From assembly GCF_000374025.1 (NCBI RefSeq), contig NZ_KB893172.1, positions 124,001 through 188,000 of the forward strand: 64,000 nucleotides of DNA, read 5' to 3'. This stretch comes from Spirosoma panaciterrae DSM 21099 (GTDB lineage Bacteria; Bacteroidota; Bacteroidia; Cytophagales; Spirosomataceae). The notes under the pieces are model-generated. The model did not search any database, had not been told where the DNA came from, and worked only from the letters and a program-made list of their open reading frames with translations. Below are positions 26,048-34,471 of this stretch, piece by piece (within the stretch, counting starts at the first letter, position 1; the number at the start of each line of letters is the position of its first letter). The position numbers and the translations under genes are program-made.

Positions 26048-26677
26048 TTATTGATTTCCCGTTTTGATGCCGAAGCTGCGTTCGGTTTCCCGGATGATGG
26101 CTTGTTTTTCGCGTTCGCTCTTGCCAACTATATTGGCCGTCCGTTCAATGATAAGCTCTTCGCCGTCTTTCATGAACGTATACTGCATCCAGAGCCGACC
26201 ATTTTCCTTGTCTTCCTGAACTTTCACTGACAGGGGTGATACCTCGCTGGGCGAAAAAGAAGGGTTGGATTTGGCTTCGGTAGAAAACTCATACATTTTT
26301 TCCTTCTCTTCTGAATTTCTGGAATAGGCTACCCGCTGCTCATCGTAGGATGCCTGCTGGGCTGGCGAATAATCGGATTTATACGATCTGTCCCTGCTCC
26401 AGCTATCCCGTTTATGATTTGTAGAAACGGCTACGGCTGGCTCGCTAAAGGCGCGTTCCAGCGAATCGATGATGCTGTTTTCCAGAGCTTTTACTTCACT
26501 CTTGTCCATCTCCGATACATCGAACGAGCGGTTGTAATGGAGCGAATGTCCAGACTCCTGCATATCGATACGAATACGCAAATGCCGACCATCGGTCGAT
26601 ACATGTTTGCTCGACGACCGTTGTGCTATCGCACCAAAGCTAACCGCAACCAATACCAGCGTAAACAGCGTTTTCAT
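26048..26677 (-). CDS. Secreted protein of unknown function, permease-associated family
   Basis: 209 residues with a signal peptide (MKTLFTLVLVAVSFGAIAQ). It is a paralog of the protein at 51764-52378: both have an N-terminal block (LRIRIDMQESGHSLHYNRSF), a low-complexity linker (about 85-140, charged/Ser-rich here, Pro/Ala-rich in the paralog) and a C-terminal block (GRLWMQYTFMKDGEELIIER, then KSEREKQAIIRETERSFGI). No known domain is recognised. It is the first gene after a sigma-54-like promoter with tandem boxes and is followed by a permease, so a periplasmic role linked to the permeases is inferred. ATG start. Confidence 0.7.
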   Translation of the reverse strand: MKTLFTLVLVAVSFGAIAQRSSSKHVSTDGRHLRIRIDMQESGHSLHYNRSFDVSEMDKSEVKALENSIIDSLERAFSEPAVAVSTNHKRDSWSRDRSYKSDYSPAQQASYDEQRVAYSRNSEEKEKMYEFSTEAKSNPSFSPSEVSPLSVKVQEDKENGRLWMQYTFMKDGEELIIERTANIVGKSEREKQAIIRETERSFGIKTGNQ

Positions 26678-26727
26678 GAATCGGCAGAAATGAATATCAG
26701 GAAAAAGTTAAGTAAAATTACTCCCCT

Positions 26728-26741
26728 CTATCATCGTGCCA
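26728..26741 (-). promoter_or_regulatory. Sigma-54-like promoter of the 26.7 kb unit (weak -12)
   Basis: Minus-strand TGGCACGATGATAG has an ideal -24 half (TGGCACG), but TAG stands where the other sites have TTG. The placement relative to the boxes (53 bp) agrees with the other sites. It is 51-64 nt upstream of the ATG. Confidence 0.5.
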
Positions 26742-26793
26742 AGTCTGTATCTGTTTGTTTTTCAATTTGTTCGCTATATATGAAGAAATTGCT

Positions 26794-26831
26794 TGTCCGA
26801 TTTCGGACAAAACATTGTACGCCAGTGGACA
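26794..26831 (-). promoter_or_regulatory. Tandem upstream activator boxes
   Basis: Box 1 (26794-26809) is a perfect TGTCCG-ATTT-CGGACA palindrome. Box 2 (26816-26831) is TGTACG-CCAG-TGGACA. Spacing is 22 bp. The distal box touches the next palindromic element. Confidence 0.75.
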
Positions 26832-26893
26832 AAGGGGCGAAGGGGCATAGGGTATGGGGGTAGGGGAGAGGGTGTTACCCCTTTCCCCACTGC
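26829..26893. repeat. Type A palindrome at the stop codon of the 26.9-29.3 kb permease
   Basis: A G-rich left side (AAAGGGGCGAAGGGGCATAGGG) and a short C-rich right side (TTACCCCTTTCCCCA) form an asymmetric, imperfect hairpin. The right foot reaches the permease stop at 26894. Confidence 0.6.
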
Positions 26894-29278
26894 TTACTCG
26901 TTCCGTAAACTCTTCACGGGGTTGGTCAGCGCGGCTTTGGCGCTTTGAAAACTGATGGTGAGCAGAGCAACGATCACAGCCAACAAGCCCGCTAAAGCAA
27001 AGAGCCACCAGGCAAGGTCAATTTTATAGGCGAAGGACTGAAGCCAGCTATGCATGAAATAGTAACCGATGGGAATGGCTACTACGATTGCGATCAGAAC
27101 CAGTTTGAGGAAGTCGGTCGATAGCAGCGTCATCAGACTGACCACCGATGCGCCCAGCACTTTTCGGATTCCAATTTCTTTCGTCCGCATTTCGGCCGTA
27201 AACGTAGCCAGGCCGAACAACCCCAGGCAGGAGATCAGGACGGCAACCAACGCAAAGGCATTAAACAGGGTGGCGGTACGCGCTTCGGTCTTGTAGAGCC
27301 GGTCGAAGGTTTCGTCCAGAAACGTATACTCCAGCGGGCGGCTTGGTACCAGCTCAGTCCAGATTCGCTGAATGGCTTTAATAGCATCAGCCTCCTTGCT
27401 TGGTACAATTTTTACGTAAATGCCACTGCGCCAGCCCGATTTGTTGAATAGCACCAGTGGGCTAATCTCTTCGTGCAGGCTTTTGAAGTGGAAGTCCCTA
27501 ACGACGCCCATTACCACACCCTTCAAATCCTGAAAATGGAATCGCTGCCCAACGACGGGTTTTCGTAGCTTGAATTTGCGGACAGCAGCTTCGTTCAGAA
27601 TAACATTTTGCTCGTCGGCCGTATTATTTTCAGCGAACCAGCGCCCTTCGGCCATTTTCAGGTTGAAAACTTTCTGGTACGAAGGCTCGACCGAGATCTG
27701 ACCGACGGTGGGCTGAAAATCGGCTGGGCGGCCATCCCAGTCGAGGCTGCCGCTGTGCGCACTTTTGATTTCGACGATGTTCTGGCTGGCAATGGTCGCT
27801 TCCTTAATGCTGGACTGTTGGAGCAACCGACTTTTCATAACCAGCGGATCAACTTTCGGCTGAACGTTCCAGGGAATAGTAAGAGACAGAATATGGTCGC
27901 GATCGTAACCCAGTTTTGTTGTGCGAATGAACTTGATTTGATAGTAAACGACCAGCGTGGCAATCAGGAATGCAATGGAAATGCTAAACTGGACAACCAC
28001 TAAACTTTTGCGAAACAGGCTGTTAGAAGACCCCAGCACATTGAGACCTCGTATGGCCCGGACCGGCTGGAATGAAGACAGCAACATGGCTGGGTAAATG
28101 CCCGTCAGAATGATTGCCGTCAAGGCCGTACCCATCAGAACAGCCCATAGCGAGATACTGCCAAAGTTGATCGAAAACGTTTTGTTCGTCAGGCTATTAA
28201 ATACGGGCAGAAAGCTATAAGTCAATACCAGCGCAATGCCCAGTGCTGCGGTGCACATCAGGATGGATTCCAGCATAAACTGGGCAAATAATTGTGAATG
28301 ACCTGCCCCGATGATTTTCTTGACACCCACTTCTTTGGCCCGAATACTGGCGCGGGCTGTTGTCAGATTCACATAGTTGATACAGGCCATGAGCAGAATC
28401 GCCAGCGCCAGCCCGAAGAAGATATACACAGTTCGTCGGTCGCCCTGTTCGCTGCCGGATCGGTCGACAGTATCGAAGTGCATATCGTTCAGGGATTCCA
28501 GTTCGAGGGTGATGCTTGTATCGGGTTTCTTTGTTTTCTCGTCGGCTTTGGCAACCTGCACAAGCTGGGTCAGTTTTTTACTGACTTTCCGGGCATCGGC
28601 TCCGGGGCGGAGAACCAGGTAGGTTTCGTAGTTGAAATTGTTCCAGTTGTTCTCGTTTTTATACGTATTGGGGTTCGACAGGTGCGCCGATAAAGGGATC
28701 AGACAATCATACTGAAAGCTCGAATTGACGGGATTATCCTTAAAGACCGCCCGAACGACATAATCCAACGTATCGATGCGAACCAACTGACCAACCGCTC
28801 TGGCCGACCCGAACAGCCTGGTGGCCTTCGATTCGGCCAGGGCTAGGCTGCGCATGTTGCGGTTAAAATCGGTCAGACTCCCATCGACAAGTGAATAATC
28901 GAATACTGAAAACCAATTTTCATCGACGCAGGCCACTTTGGGTTCCTGAATCAATTGGCCCCCGATTTTCATCGTCAGCCCATTCCAGAAGGGTTTGGAA
29001 AGGCGGGTCAGTGTTTCCACGTCAGGCAACTGCTTAGCTAGTTCTGCCAGCGGGAGGGGTGTGGTAGACCAGTGCCAGGTTTCCTCTTTATTGACCTGAT
29101 TATGCGTGATGACCGGATAGGTACGGGCCGATTTCGTGTGATAGCTATCAAAACTTAACTCGTTTTGGACCCACAGCAGAATAAGCACCGATGCCGCCAT
29201 GCCGACAGCCAGACCTGTTACATTCAGCAAGCCAAATAGCTTGGTTTTTAGGAGATTACGAATAGCGAAGCGAAGCAT
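26894..29278 (-). CDS. FtsX/MacB-type ABC transporter permease (two-module)
   Basis: 794 residues from ATG 29278 (MLRFAIRNLLKTKLFGLLNV). A start at 29320 would translate the adjacent palindrome (MPLPLCPLPFPPFP) and is rejected. Signatures: RAKEVGVKKIIGAGHSQLFA in the first FtsX domain and RTKEIGIRKVLGASVVSLMT in the second; the first has K-K in place of the common R-K. The tail is NPVKSLRNE. Last gene of a three-permease run whose promoter lies at 34242-34255. Confidence 0.93.
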   Translation of the reverse strand: MLRFAIRNLLKTKLFGLLNVTGLAVGMAASVLILLWVQNELSFDSYHTKSARTYPVITHNQVNKEETWHWSTTPLPLAELAKQLPDVETLTRLSKPFWNGLTMKIGGQLIQEPKVACVDENWFSVFDYSLVDGSLTDFNRNMRSLALAESKATRLFGSARAVGQLVRIDTLDYVVRAVFKDNPVNSSFQYDCLIPLSAHLSNPNTYKNENNWNNFNYETYLVLRPGADARKVSKKLTQLVQVAKADEKTKKPDTSITLELESLNDMHFDTVDRSGSEQGDRRTVYIFFGLALAILLMACINYVNLTTARASIRAKEVGVKKIIGAGHSQLFAQFMLESILMCTAALGIALVLTYSFLPVFNSLTNKTFSINFGSISLWAVLMGTALTAIILTGIYPAMLLSSFQPVRAIRGLNVLGSSNSLFRKSLVVVQFSISIAFLIATLVVYYQIKFIRTTKLGYDRDHILSLTIPWNVQPKVDPLVMKSRLLQQSSIKEATIASQNIVEIKSAHSGSLDWDGRPADFQPTVGQISVEPSYQKVFNLKMAEGRWFAENNTADEQNVILNEAAVRKFKLRKPVVGQRFHFQDLKGVVMGVVRDFHFKSLHEEISPLVLFNKSGWRSGIYVKIVPSKEADAIKAIQRIWTELVPSRPLEYTFLDETFDRLYKTEARTATLFNAFALVAVLISCLGLFGLATFTAEMRTKEIGIRKVLGASVVSLMTLLSTDFLKLVLIAIVVAIPIGYYFMHSWLQSFAYKIDLAWWLFALAGLLAVIVALLTISFQSAKAALTNPVKSLRNE

Positions 29279-29280
29279 AG

Positions 29281-29372
29281 GAAAAGGGGGGAATGGCAGA
29301 GGGCAGAGGGGTAAGGGCATAGGGTCACTCCGACACCTTACCCCATGCCCTTACCCCTCTGCCCTCTGCTAT
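29281..29372. repeat. Type A palindrome between permease genes
   Basis: 30-nt arms with one mismatch (29296-29325 and 29340-29369, GCAGAGGGCAGAGGGGTAAG...). It fills the gap between the stop at 29373 and the ATG at 29278. The right-hand C-rich end is nearly identical to that of the element at 23409-23496. Confidence 0.85.
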
Positions 29373-31733
29373 TTATTCCGTTTTAAGTGATTTAGCTGGA
29401 TTGATCAAGGCTGCTTTTATGCTTTGGAAACTGACGGTCAACAACGCAATCCCTACGGCCAGCAGGCCCGCCAGCACAAACATCCACCACTGAATCTGTA
29501 CTTTGTACTCATAGTCGGCCAGCCATTTATCCATCGCGTACCAGGCTATCGGTGAGGCAATCAGGATCGAGATGACTACCAGCCGCACAAAGTCTTTGGA
29601 AAGCAGGGCGACTACACTCAGTATAGATGCGCCCAGTACTTTGCGGATGCCAATTTCTTTGGTGCGTTGCTGGGCCGTAAACGTTGCCAGACCAATCAAG
29701 CCCAGGCACGAAATAATGATGGTCAGACCCGCAAACAGGCCCGAAAGGGTAGCAATCCGTTGTTCGTTATCGAATTTTCGGGCGTATTCCAGATCGATAA
29801 ACTTGTAGTCGAACGGATATTCGGGATTGTATTTTTTGAAAATAGCCTCGGCTTTGCGCAGGTTCTGTTCGGTTGTATTGGCCGGATTCAGTTTGATATG
29901 CATGATACTGAGCCAGCCTTTACTGCCTTCGATGGCCATCGGTTTCGTCGGAAAGTAGGGCGACTGAAGAATAAAATCTTTGATAACCCCCACCACGTGC
30001 CAGTCGCGCCCGTTGTCTTGTACGACCTGCCCGATGGGCTTTTTGAAACCCATTAACTTGACGGCCGACTCGTTCAGAATCATCGCCGTGGAATCGCTGG
30101 GGTATTGTTTCAGATCGAAGTCGCGGCCCTGTACCAGTTGCAGTCCCGTTGTTTTAATCAGCTTGTCGTCGGCAACGTACCGATCAATAATGGTTTTATC
30201 ATCTTTAGCTTTCCCGGCCCATTGGAACCCCCAGCTGTTGCTCCATCCCTGCGTCAGTGGGGCACTGGTTTTGCTGATCGAAACGGCTATCTGACCGTCC
30301 ATCAACTCGTTCTTGATGAGTTCGTAGTTTTTGCCAATATCACCCGTCAGGCTGTGGTAAATTAGATTGTCTTTGGCATAGCCGATATTCCGGTCGCGGG
30401 CGTACTGAATCTGCTCACGAACAATAATGGTGCTGATGATCAGCATGACGGCGAAGGTGAACTGAAGAACAACCAGCACTTTCCGGGGCGTTATAAGCGC
30501 GTTGACCTTTCGGAAGTGGCCTTTTAACACGTTTACGGGTTTAAAGGACGAGAGGAAAAACGCTGGATATGAACCCGCCAGCAACCCGGCCACCAGCACA
30601 AAACCCATAAAAAAGACCCAGGCATATCCCTGGCTGTAGGGAACCGACAGCAGTTTGTCGGTCAGGGTGTTGAAGGCGGGTAAACTGGCCTGTACAATGC
30701 CAAGAGCGGCAATACCCGCCAGAAAGGCAATTAAAATAGACTCACCCAGAAACTGAGCAATCAATGAACCGCGCTGCGCTCCCGACGCTTTCCGAATGCC
30801 TACCTCTTTGGCTCGTTTCTCGCTGCGGGCCGTGCTGAGGTTCATGAAATTGATGCAGGCAATCAGCAGAATAAAGACGGCGATGAGGCCAAAGAGCTTG
30901 ACAAAATCAATCAGGCCGCCGTTTTCTACTCCATGGGTAAAACTGGAGTACAGCCGCCACCGGCTCATGGGGTAGAGGAAAAATTCACCTTTCGGGTCGT
31001 CTTTGTCATACTGTTTACGCAGCAACTTTAACTTAGGCTCGATGGAGGCCAGTGTAGCCTTCGGTTTCAACTCGACGTAGGTTTGGGTTGAGTTATTGCC
31101 CCAATATTCGTCGTCGTTGCCATTCTGCCGATTGTAGGCCCAGGATAGTAAATACTCAAAGTTGAATCGGGTGTTGGTAGGCAGGTCTTTCAAGACACCA
31201 GTTATGGTGAAGAAGTCTTTATTGTTCAGCTTCACGGTACGACCCATAGGGTCGGCATTGCCGAACAGCTTTTGCGCCAGCTTCTCCGTAACGACAAGGG
31301 TATTGGCACCATTCAGCACCGTGGTCGGATTGCCTCGAAGCAAGGGAAAACTGAACATGCTTAGAAACGTTGAATCAACGACGTTGCCTTTCGCAACCAA
31401 TCGTTTATCACCAACGGTAAAGAGCATGTCCTGGGTCCAGTCGACGCGGGCGGTGCGTTCTATTTCCGGGAAATCGTGGGTAAGCGTCTTCGCCAGTACC
31501 CTTGGTGTCGTATTCCAGCTTTCCAGTTTATTACTGAATATCGAACGATTCCAGGCTTCATAAATCCGGTCTTTCTTTTCATGAAACTGGTCGTAACTCA
31601 GTTCATGCTGAATCCAGAGAATAATCAGAATGGCGCTGGCCATACCAATCGACAGCCCAACGATGTTGATGGCCGAAAACCCTTTACTGCGCAGCAGATT
31701 TCGGAAAGCGATTTTGACGTAGTTGGTTAGCAT
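29373..31733 (-). CDS. FtsX/MacB-type ABC transporter permease (two-module)
   Basis: 786 residues from ATG 31733 (MLTNYVKIAFRNLLRSKGFS); an ATG at 31754 lies inside the palindrome and is rejected. First FtsX signature RAKEVGIRKASGAQRGSLIA, second RTKEIGIRKVLGASILSVVA, tail NPAKSLKTE. The middle span before the second periplasmic domain is KVLVVLQFTFAVMLIISTII. Middle gene of the three-permease unit, about 87 nt after the previous stop. Confidence 0.93.
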   Translation of the reverse strand: MLTNYVKIAFRNLLRSKGFSAINIVGLSIGMASAILIILWIQHELSYDQFHEKKDRIYEAWNRSIFSNKLESWNTTPRVLAKTLTHDFPEIERTARVDWTQDMLFTVGDKRLVAKGNVVDSTFLSMFSFPLLRGNPTTVLNGANTLVVTEKLAQKLFGNADPMGRTVKLNNKDFFTITGVLKDLPTNTRFNFEYLLSWAYNRQNGNDDEYWGNNSTQTYVELKPKATLASIEPKLKLLRKQYDKDDPKGEFFLYPMSRWRLYSSFTHGVENGGLIDFVKLFGLIAVFILLIACINFMNLSTARSEKRAKEVGIRKASGAQRGSLIAQFLGESILIAFLAGIAALGIVQASLPAFNTLTDKLLSVPYSQGYAWVFFMGFVLVAGLLAGSYPAFFLSSFKPVNVLKGHFRKVNALITPRKVLVVLQFTFAVMLIISTIIVREQIQYARDRNIGYAKDNLIYHSLTGDIGKNYELIKNELMDGQIAVSISKTSAPLTQGWSNSWGFQWAGKAKDDKTIIDRYVADDKLIKTTGLQLVQGRDFDLKQYPSDSTAMILNESAVKLMGFKKPIGQVVQDNGRDWHVVGVIKDFILQSPYFPTKPMAIEGSKGWLSIMHIKLNPANTTEQNLRKAEAIFKKYNPEYPFDYKFIDLEYARKFDNEQRIATLSGLFAGLTIIISCLGLIGLATFTAQQRTKEIGIRKVLGASILSVVALLSKDFVRLVVISILIASPIAWYAMDKWLADYEYKVQIQWWMFVLAGLLAVGIALLTVSFQSIKAALINPAKSLKTE

Positions 31734-31734
31734 A

Positions 31735-31820
31735 GGGCATAGGGGGTTGGGCATGGGGTAAGGGGCATGGGGTGAGGGGTAGGGTGTCGGAGTTACCCCA
31801 TGCCCAACCCCCTATGCCAT
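31735..31820. repeat. Type A palindrome between permease genes, perfect 26-bp arms
   Basis: 31736-31761 and 31793-31818 are exact reverse complements (GGCATAGGGGGTTGGGCATG...). The 31-nt loop is itself G-rich (AGGGGCATGGGGTGAGGGG), repeating the arm motif. The element is bounded by the stop codon at 31821 and the ATG at 31733. Confidence 0.88.
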
Positions 31821-34205
31821 TCACTCCGTTTTCAGTGATTTGACTGGATTCATCAACGCGGCTTTTACGCTCTGGAAACTGACGGTGGCCAACGCAATGA
31901 CAATGGCAATCAGGCCCGCCAGCGCGAAGAACCACCACGCAAGGTCAATCTTATAGGCAAAGCTTTGCAGCCATTGATTGGCTACGTACCAGGCAAGCGG
32001 GGTGGCAATCAGAATCGCAATGCCCACCAGTTTGAGGAAATCCTTGCTGAGTAGGGCAACAATACTGGCTACCGATGCGCCGAGAACTTTCCGAACCCCG
32101 ATTTCTTTGGTCCGGGCTTCGGCGGCAAAAGCGGCCAGGCCGAACAAACCCATGCAGGCAATCAGTACCGCCAGTATGGTAAACGTGAGCAAGACCTGCC
32201 CCTGCTTCTGCTCAGCCTGATATTGTCTGGAGAAATTCTCATCCAGAAAATGGAAATCTAGCTCCGCATCAGGGTCAAAGTTTTGATAAACCGATTGGAT
32301 GTAAGCCAGAGCTTCGGTCGTTTTAGCGGGCCGAATGCGTACATAGAGATTGTCTTTCTGGTCAGGGGCGGGCATTTGCAGCACCAGCGGCTCAATTTTA
32401 TGCTGAAGCGAGTACGTATGGAAGTCCTTCACAACACCCACTACCCGTGCTTCGGCGGTTTGATCTTTGCCCAGAAAATACTTCACCCGTTTGCCCAGCG
32501 GATGCTGCCAGCCCAGTTTTTTGACCAGCGTTTCGTTAACCAGCACGGCACCAAACCCGTCGCTGATCGACTCCGTAAAGTTGCGGCCTTCCAGCAATTT
32601 GATCTGCATCGTGTTCAGATAGTCGGCATCGACCTGGAACGTTTGAACGATCTGCGTAGACGTTGGCATGGTGCCGTTCTGTTCGAAAAACATACCATTG
32701 GTGCCGATATTATTGTTGCCAATCGGATTGGTAGCCGCCGATACCTGCTCAATTAGCGGGCTCTTCCGAAGCTCTTCTTTCAGCGACTGAATCTGTTTAC
32801 GAACGTCCTGGTTGTCGAGGTGGAAGGTTAATACCTGGTCTTTGTTGAATCCCAGGTCTTTATGCAGGAAATAGCCCATCTGTCGGTAAATTACCCACGA
32901 ACAGGCAATCAGAACAACAGCGGCAACGAACTGGAAAACAACCAGTGCTTCACGAAACCGACTGCCCCCAAGTTTTAGACCCAGTCGGCCATTCAGGGCC
33001 ACAACGGGCCGGAAGCCGGAGAGGAGGAAAGCTGGATAAAGACCACTGCCAACCCCGAGCAAAAGGGTGAAAACCACCACGACCAAAGCCGTTACCACAG
33101 GGCCGTATTGACTTATCGACAGCGATTTGCCCGCCAGCTCATTGAACAGCGGTAGGGCCACTCTGGCCAGTAAGAGCCCAACCAGACTAGCCAGAAACGC
33201 CATCAGCATCGACTCGGCCAGGAATTGGCTGATTAACTGATCGCGCCGGGAGCCAATCGCTTTCCGAACACCTACTTCGCGGGTACGGCTTATGGAACGG
33301 GCGGTGTAAAGGTTGACGTAATTGATACCGGCAATCAGTAAAATCAGCGCGGCTACTACGGCAAAGGTATAGATGGTGGTGCTGTTGCCATTAGGGCTAA
33401 TTTCGTAATCCAGATGCGAATGGAGGTGAATCGACGTAATCGGCTGTAACTCCATCTGGTAGGTTAACTCACCCATTTCCCGTTTGAGGTATTTGGGAAA
33501 GAAAGAAGCCAGTTTGGGTTCCAGAGCTTTGTAATCACTGCCTTTGGTTAGCAGCAGGTACGTGTACAGCTCGAAGTTTTGCCATCCGTTGGTGAAATTG
33601 TCGGGCAGCGAACGCAGGGCACTAAACTGCAAATGAGAATTGGAAGGAATGTCGTCGATAACGCCCGTTACCTTGTTGGGGAAATGGTTGCTAAACTCGA
33701 TGGTTTGTCCAACGGCTTTAGCGGCATCACCAAACAGCTTTTCGGCCAAACTTTTCGTCAGTACAATGCTCTGGGGTTCCGCTAAAGCGTGGGCTGGATC
33801 GCCGTACAGAAACGGGAAGGAAAAGACATCGAAGACCGTTTTATCGGCAAACATAATGTCGCCAACGTCCAGTTTTTTATCCTTGTAAGTAATCTGGCCA
33901 CCCCCTTCGGGGTGAATCCGTACTGTTTTTTCAATGTCGGGGTATTCGGTCTTCAGGGCGTCGGCAAACGGGGCGGAGGTTGGCGCCAGTTGCAGATTGC
34001 CACCGGGCCAGTTGGCATAGTGAACGACCCGAACAATGCGGTCGGCATTGGTATGAAAACGGTCGTAGCTAAGCTCGTGGATGACATACAAGCCCATCAG
34101 CCCGACAGCAGCCAGCCCGATCCCCATACCCATAACGTTGAGGCTACTAAACAGGCGGTTCTTCCAAAGGTTCCGCAACGCAATTTTGAGGTAGTTCCTG
34201 ATCAT
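31821..34205 (-). CDS. FtsX/MacB-type ABC transporter permease (two-module), first gene of unit
   Basis: 794 residues beginning MIRNYLKIALRNLWKNRLFS. First FtsX signature RTREVGVRKAIGSRRDQLIS, second RTKEIGVRKVLGASVASIVA, tail NPVKSLKTE. It heads a three-permease unit (34205 to 26894) with a sigma-54-like promoter at 34242-34255 and tandem boxes at 34321-34357. The C-terminal 60 residues are very similar to those of the permease ending at 29373, consistent with recent duplication or gene conversion. Confidence 0.93.
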   Translation of the reverse strand: MIRNYLKIALRNLWKNRLFSSLNVMGMGIGLAAVGLMGLYVIHELSYDRFHTNADRIVRVVHYANWPGGNLQLAPTSAPFADALKTEYPDIEKTVRIHPEGGGQITYKDKKLDVGDIMFADKTVFDVFSFPFLYGDPAHALAEPQSIVLTKSLAEKLFGDAAKAVGQTIEFSNHFPNKVTGVIDDIPSNSHLQFSALRSLPDNFTNGWQNFELYTYLLLTKGSDYKALEPKLASFFPKYLKREMGELTYQMELQPITSIHLHSHLDYEISPNGNSTTIYTFAVVAALILLIAGINYVNLYTARSISRTREVGVRKAIGSRRDQLISQFLAESMLMAFLASLVGLLLARVALPLFNELAGKSLSISQYGPVVTALVVVVFTLLLGVGSGLYPAFLLSGFRPVVALNGRLGLKLGGSRFREALVVFQFVAAVVLIACSWVIYRQMGYFLHKDLGFNKDQVLTFHLDNQDVRKQIQSLKEELRKSPLIEQVSAATNPIGNNNIGTNGMFFEQNGTMPTSTQIVQTFQVDADYLNTMQIKLLEGRNFTESISDGFGAVLVNETLVKKLGWQHPLGKRVKYFLGKDQTAEARVVGVVKDFHTYSLQHKIEPLVLQMPAPDQKDNLYVRIRPAKTTEALAYIQSVYQNFDPDAELDFHFLDENFSRQYQAEQKQGQVLLTFTILAVLIACMGLFGLAAFAAEARTKEIGVRKVLGASVASIVALLSKDFLKLVGIAILIATPLAWYVANQWLQSFAYKIDLAWWFFALAGLIAIVIALATVSFQSVKAALMNPVKSLKTE

Positions 34206-34241
34206 GACCGGCGTTTCTTGTTAAGATAACAGCTAATACTA

Positions 34242-34255
34242 CAAATACATGACCA
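34242..34255 (-). promoter_or_regulatory. Sigma-54-like -24/-12 promoter of the 34.2 kb permease unit
   Basis: Minus-strand TGGTCATGTATTTG, with TGG and TTG 11 bp apart. It starts 37 nt upstream of the ATG. The proximal box is 66 bp away, one helical turn more than the 53-55 bp of the other five units. Confidence 0.62.
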
Positions 34256-34320
34256 AATCGTTTTCTGTGTTATATGTTGCTTATTGTCAGGGTTTTTGCC
34301 TTTTTAGTGCAAAACGGTCT

Positions 34321-34357
34321 TGTCCGCAAACGGACGGTTGGTAGTCGTTTACGGACA
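34321..34357 (-). promoter_or_regulatory. Tandem upstream activator boxes
   Basis: Box 1 (34321-34336) is TGTCCG-CAAA-CGGACG, the same 16-mer as at 42006-42021. Box 2 (34342-34357) is TAGTCG-TTTA-CGGACA. Spacing is 21 bp. Box 2 abuts the large inverted repeat that follows. Confidence 0.75.
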
Positions 34358-34471
34358 GTCCGAACCGGGATTTATGGGATTTGACGGACCAACTTTGATT
34401 TTTTTTAACAGCCTTCTTCGAAGGCATAATCAAAGTCGGTCCGTCAAATCCCATAAATCCCGGTTCGGACT
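34357..34471. repeat. 44-bp inverted repeat with inner hairpin at a permease stop codon
   Basis: Arms 34357-34400 and 34428-34471 are reverse complements with one mismatch (AGTCCGAACCGGGATTTATG...). The 27-nt loop holds a second small hairpin (GCCTTC/GAAGGC, 34411-34425) and a run of T. The sequence is unrelated to types A and B, yet its right foot overlaps the TAG stop at 34470-34472 as they do. No transposase or target-site duplication was seen. Confidence 0.85.

Noticed and set aside
34357..34471. Insertion sequence ends
   Set aside because: No transposase gene and no room for one; the arms are only 27 bp apart and no target duplication is seen, so it is listed as an inverted repeat only.
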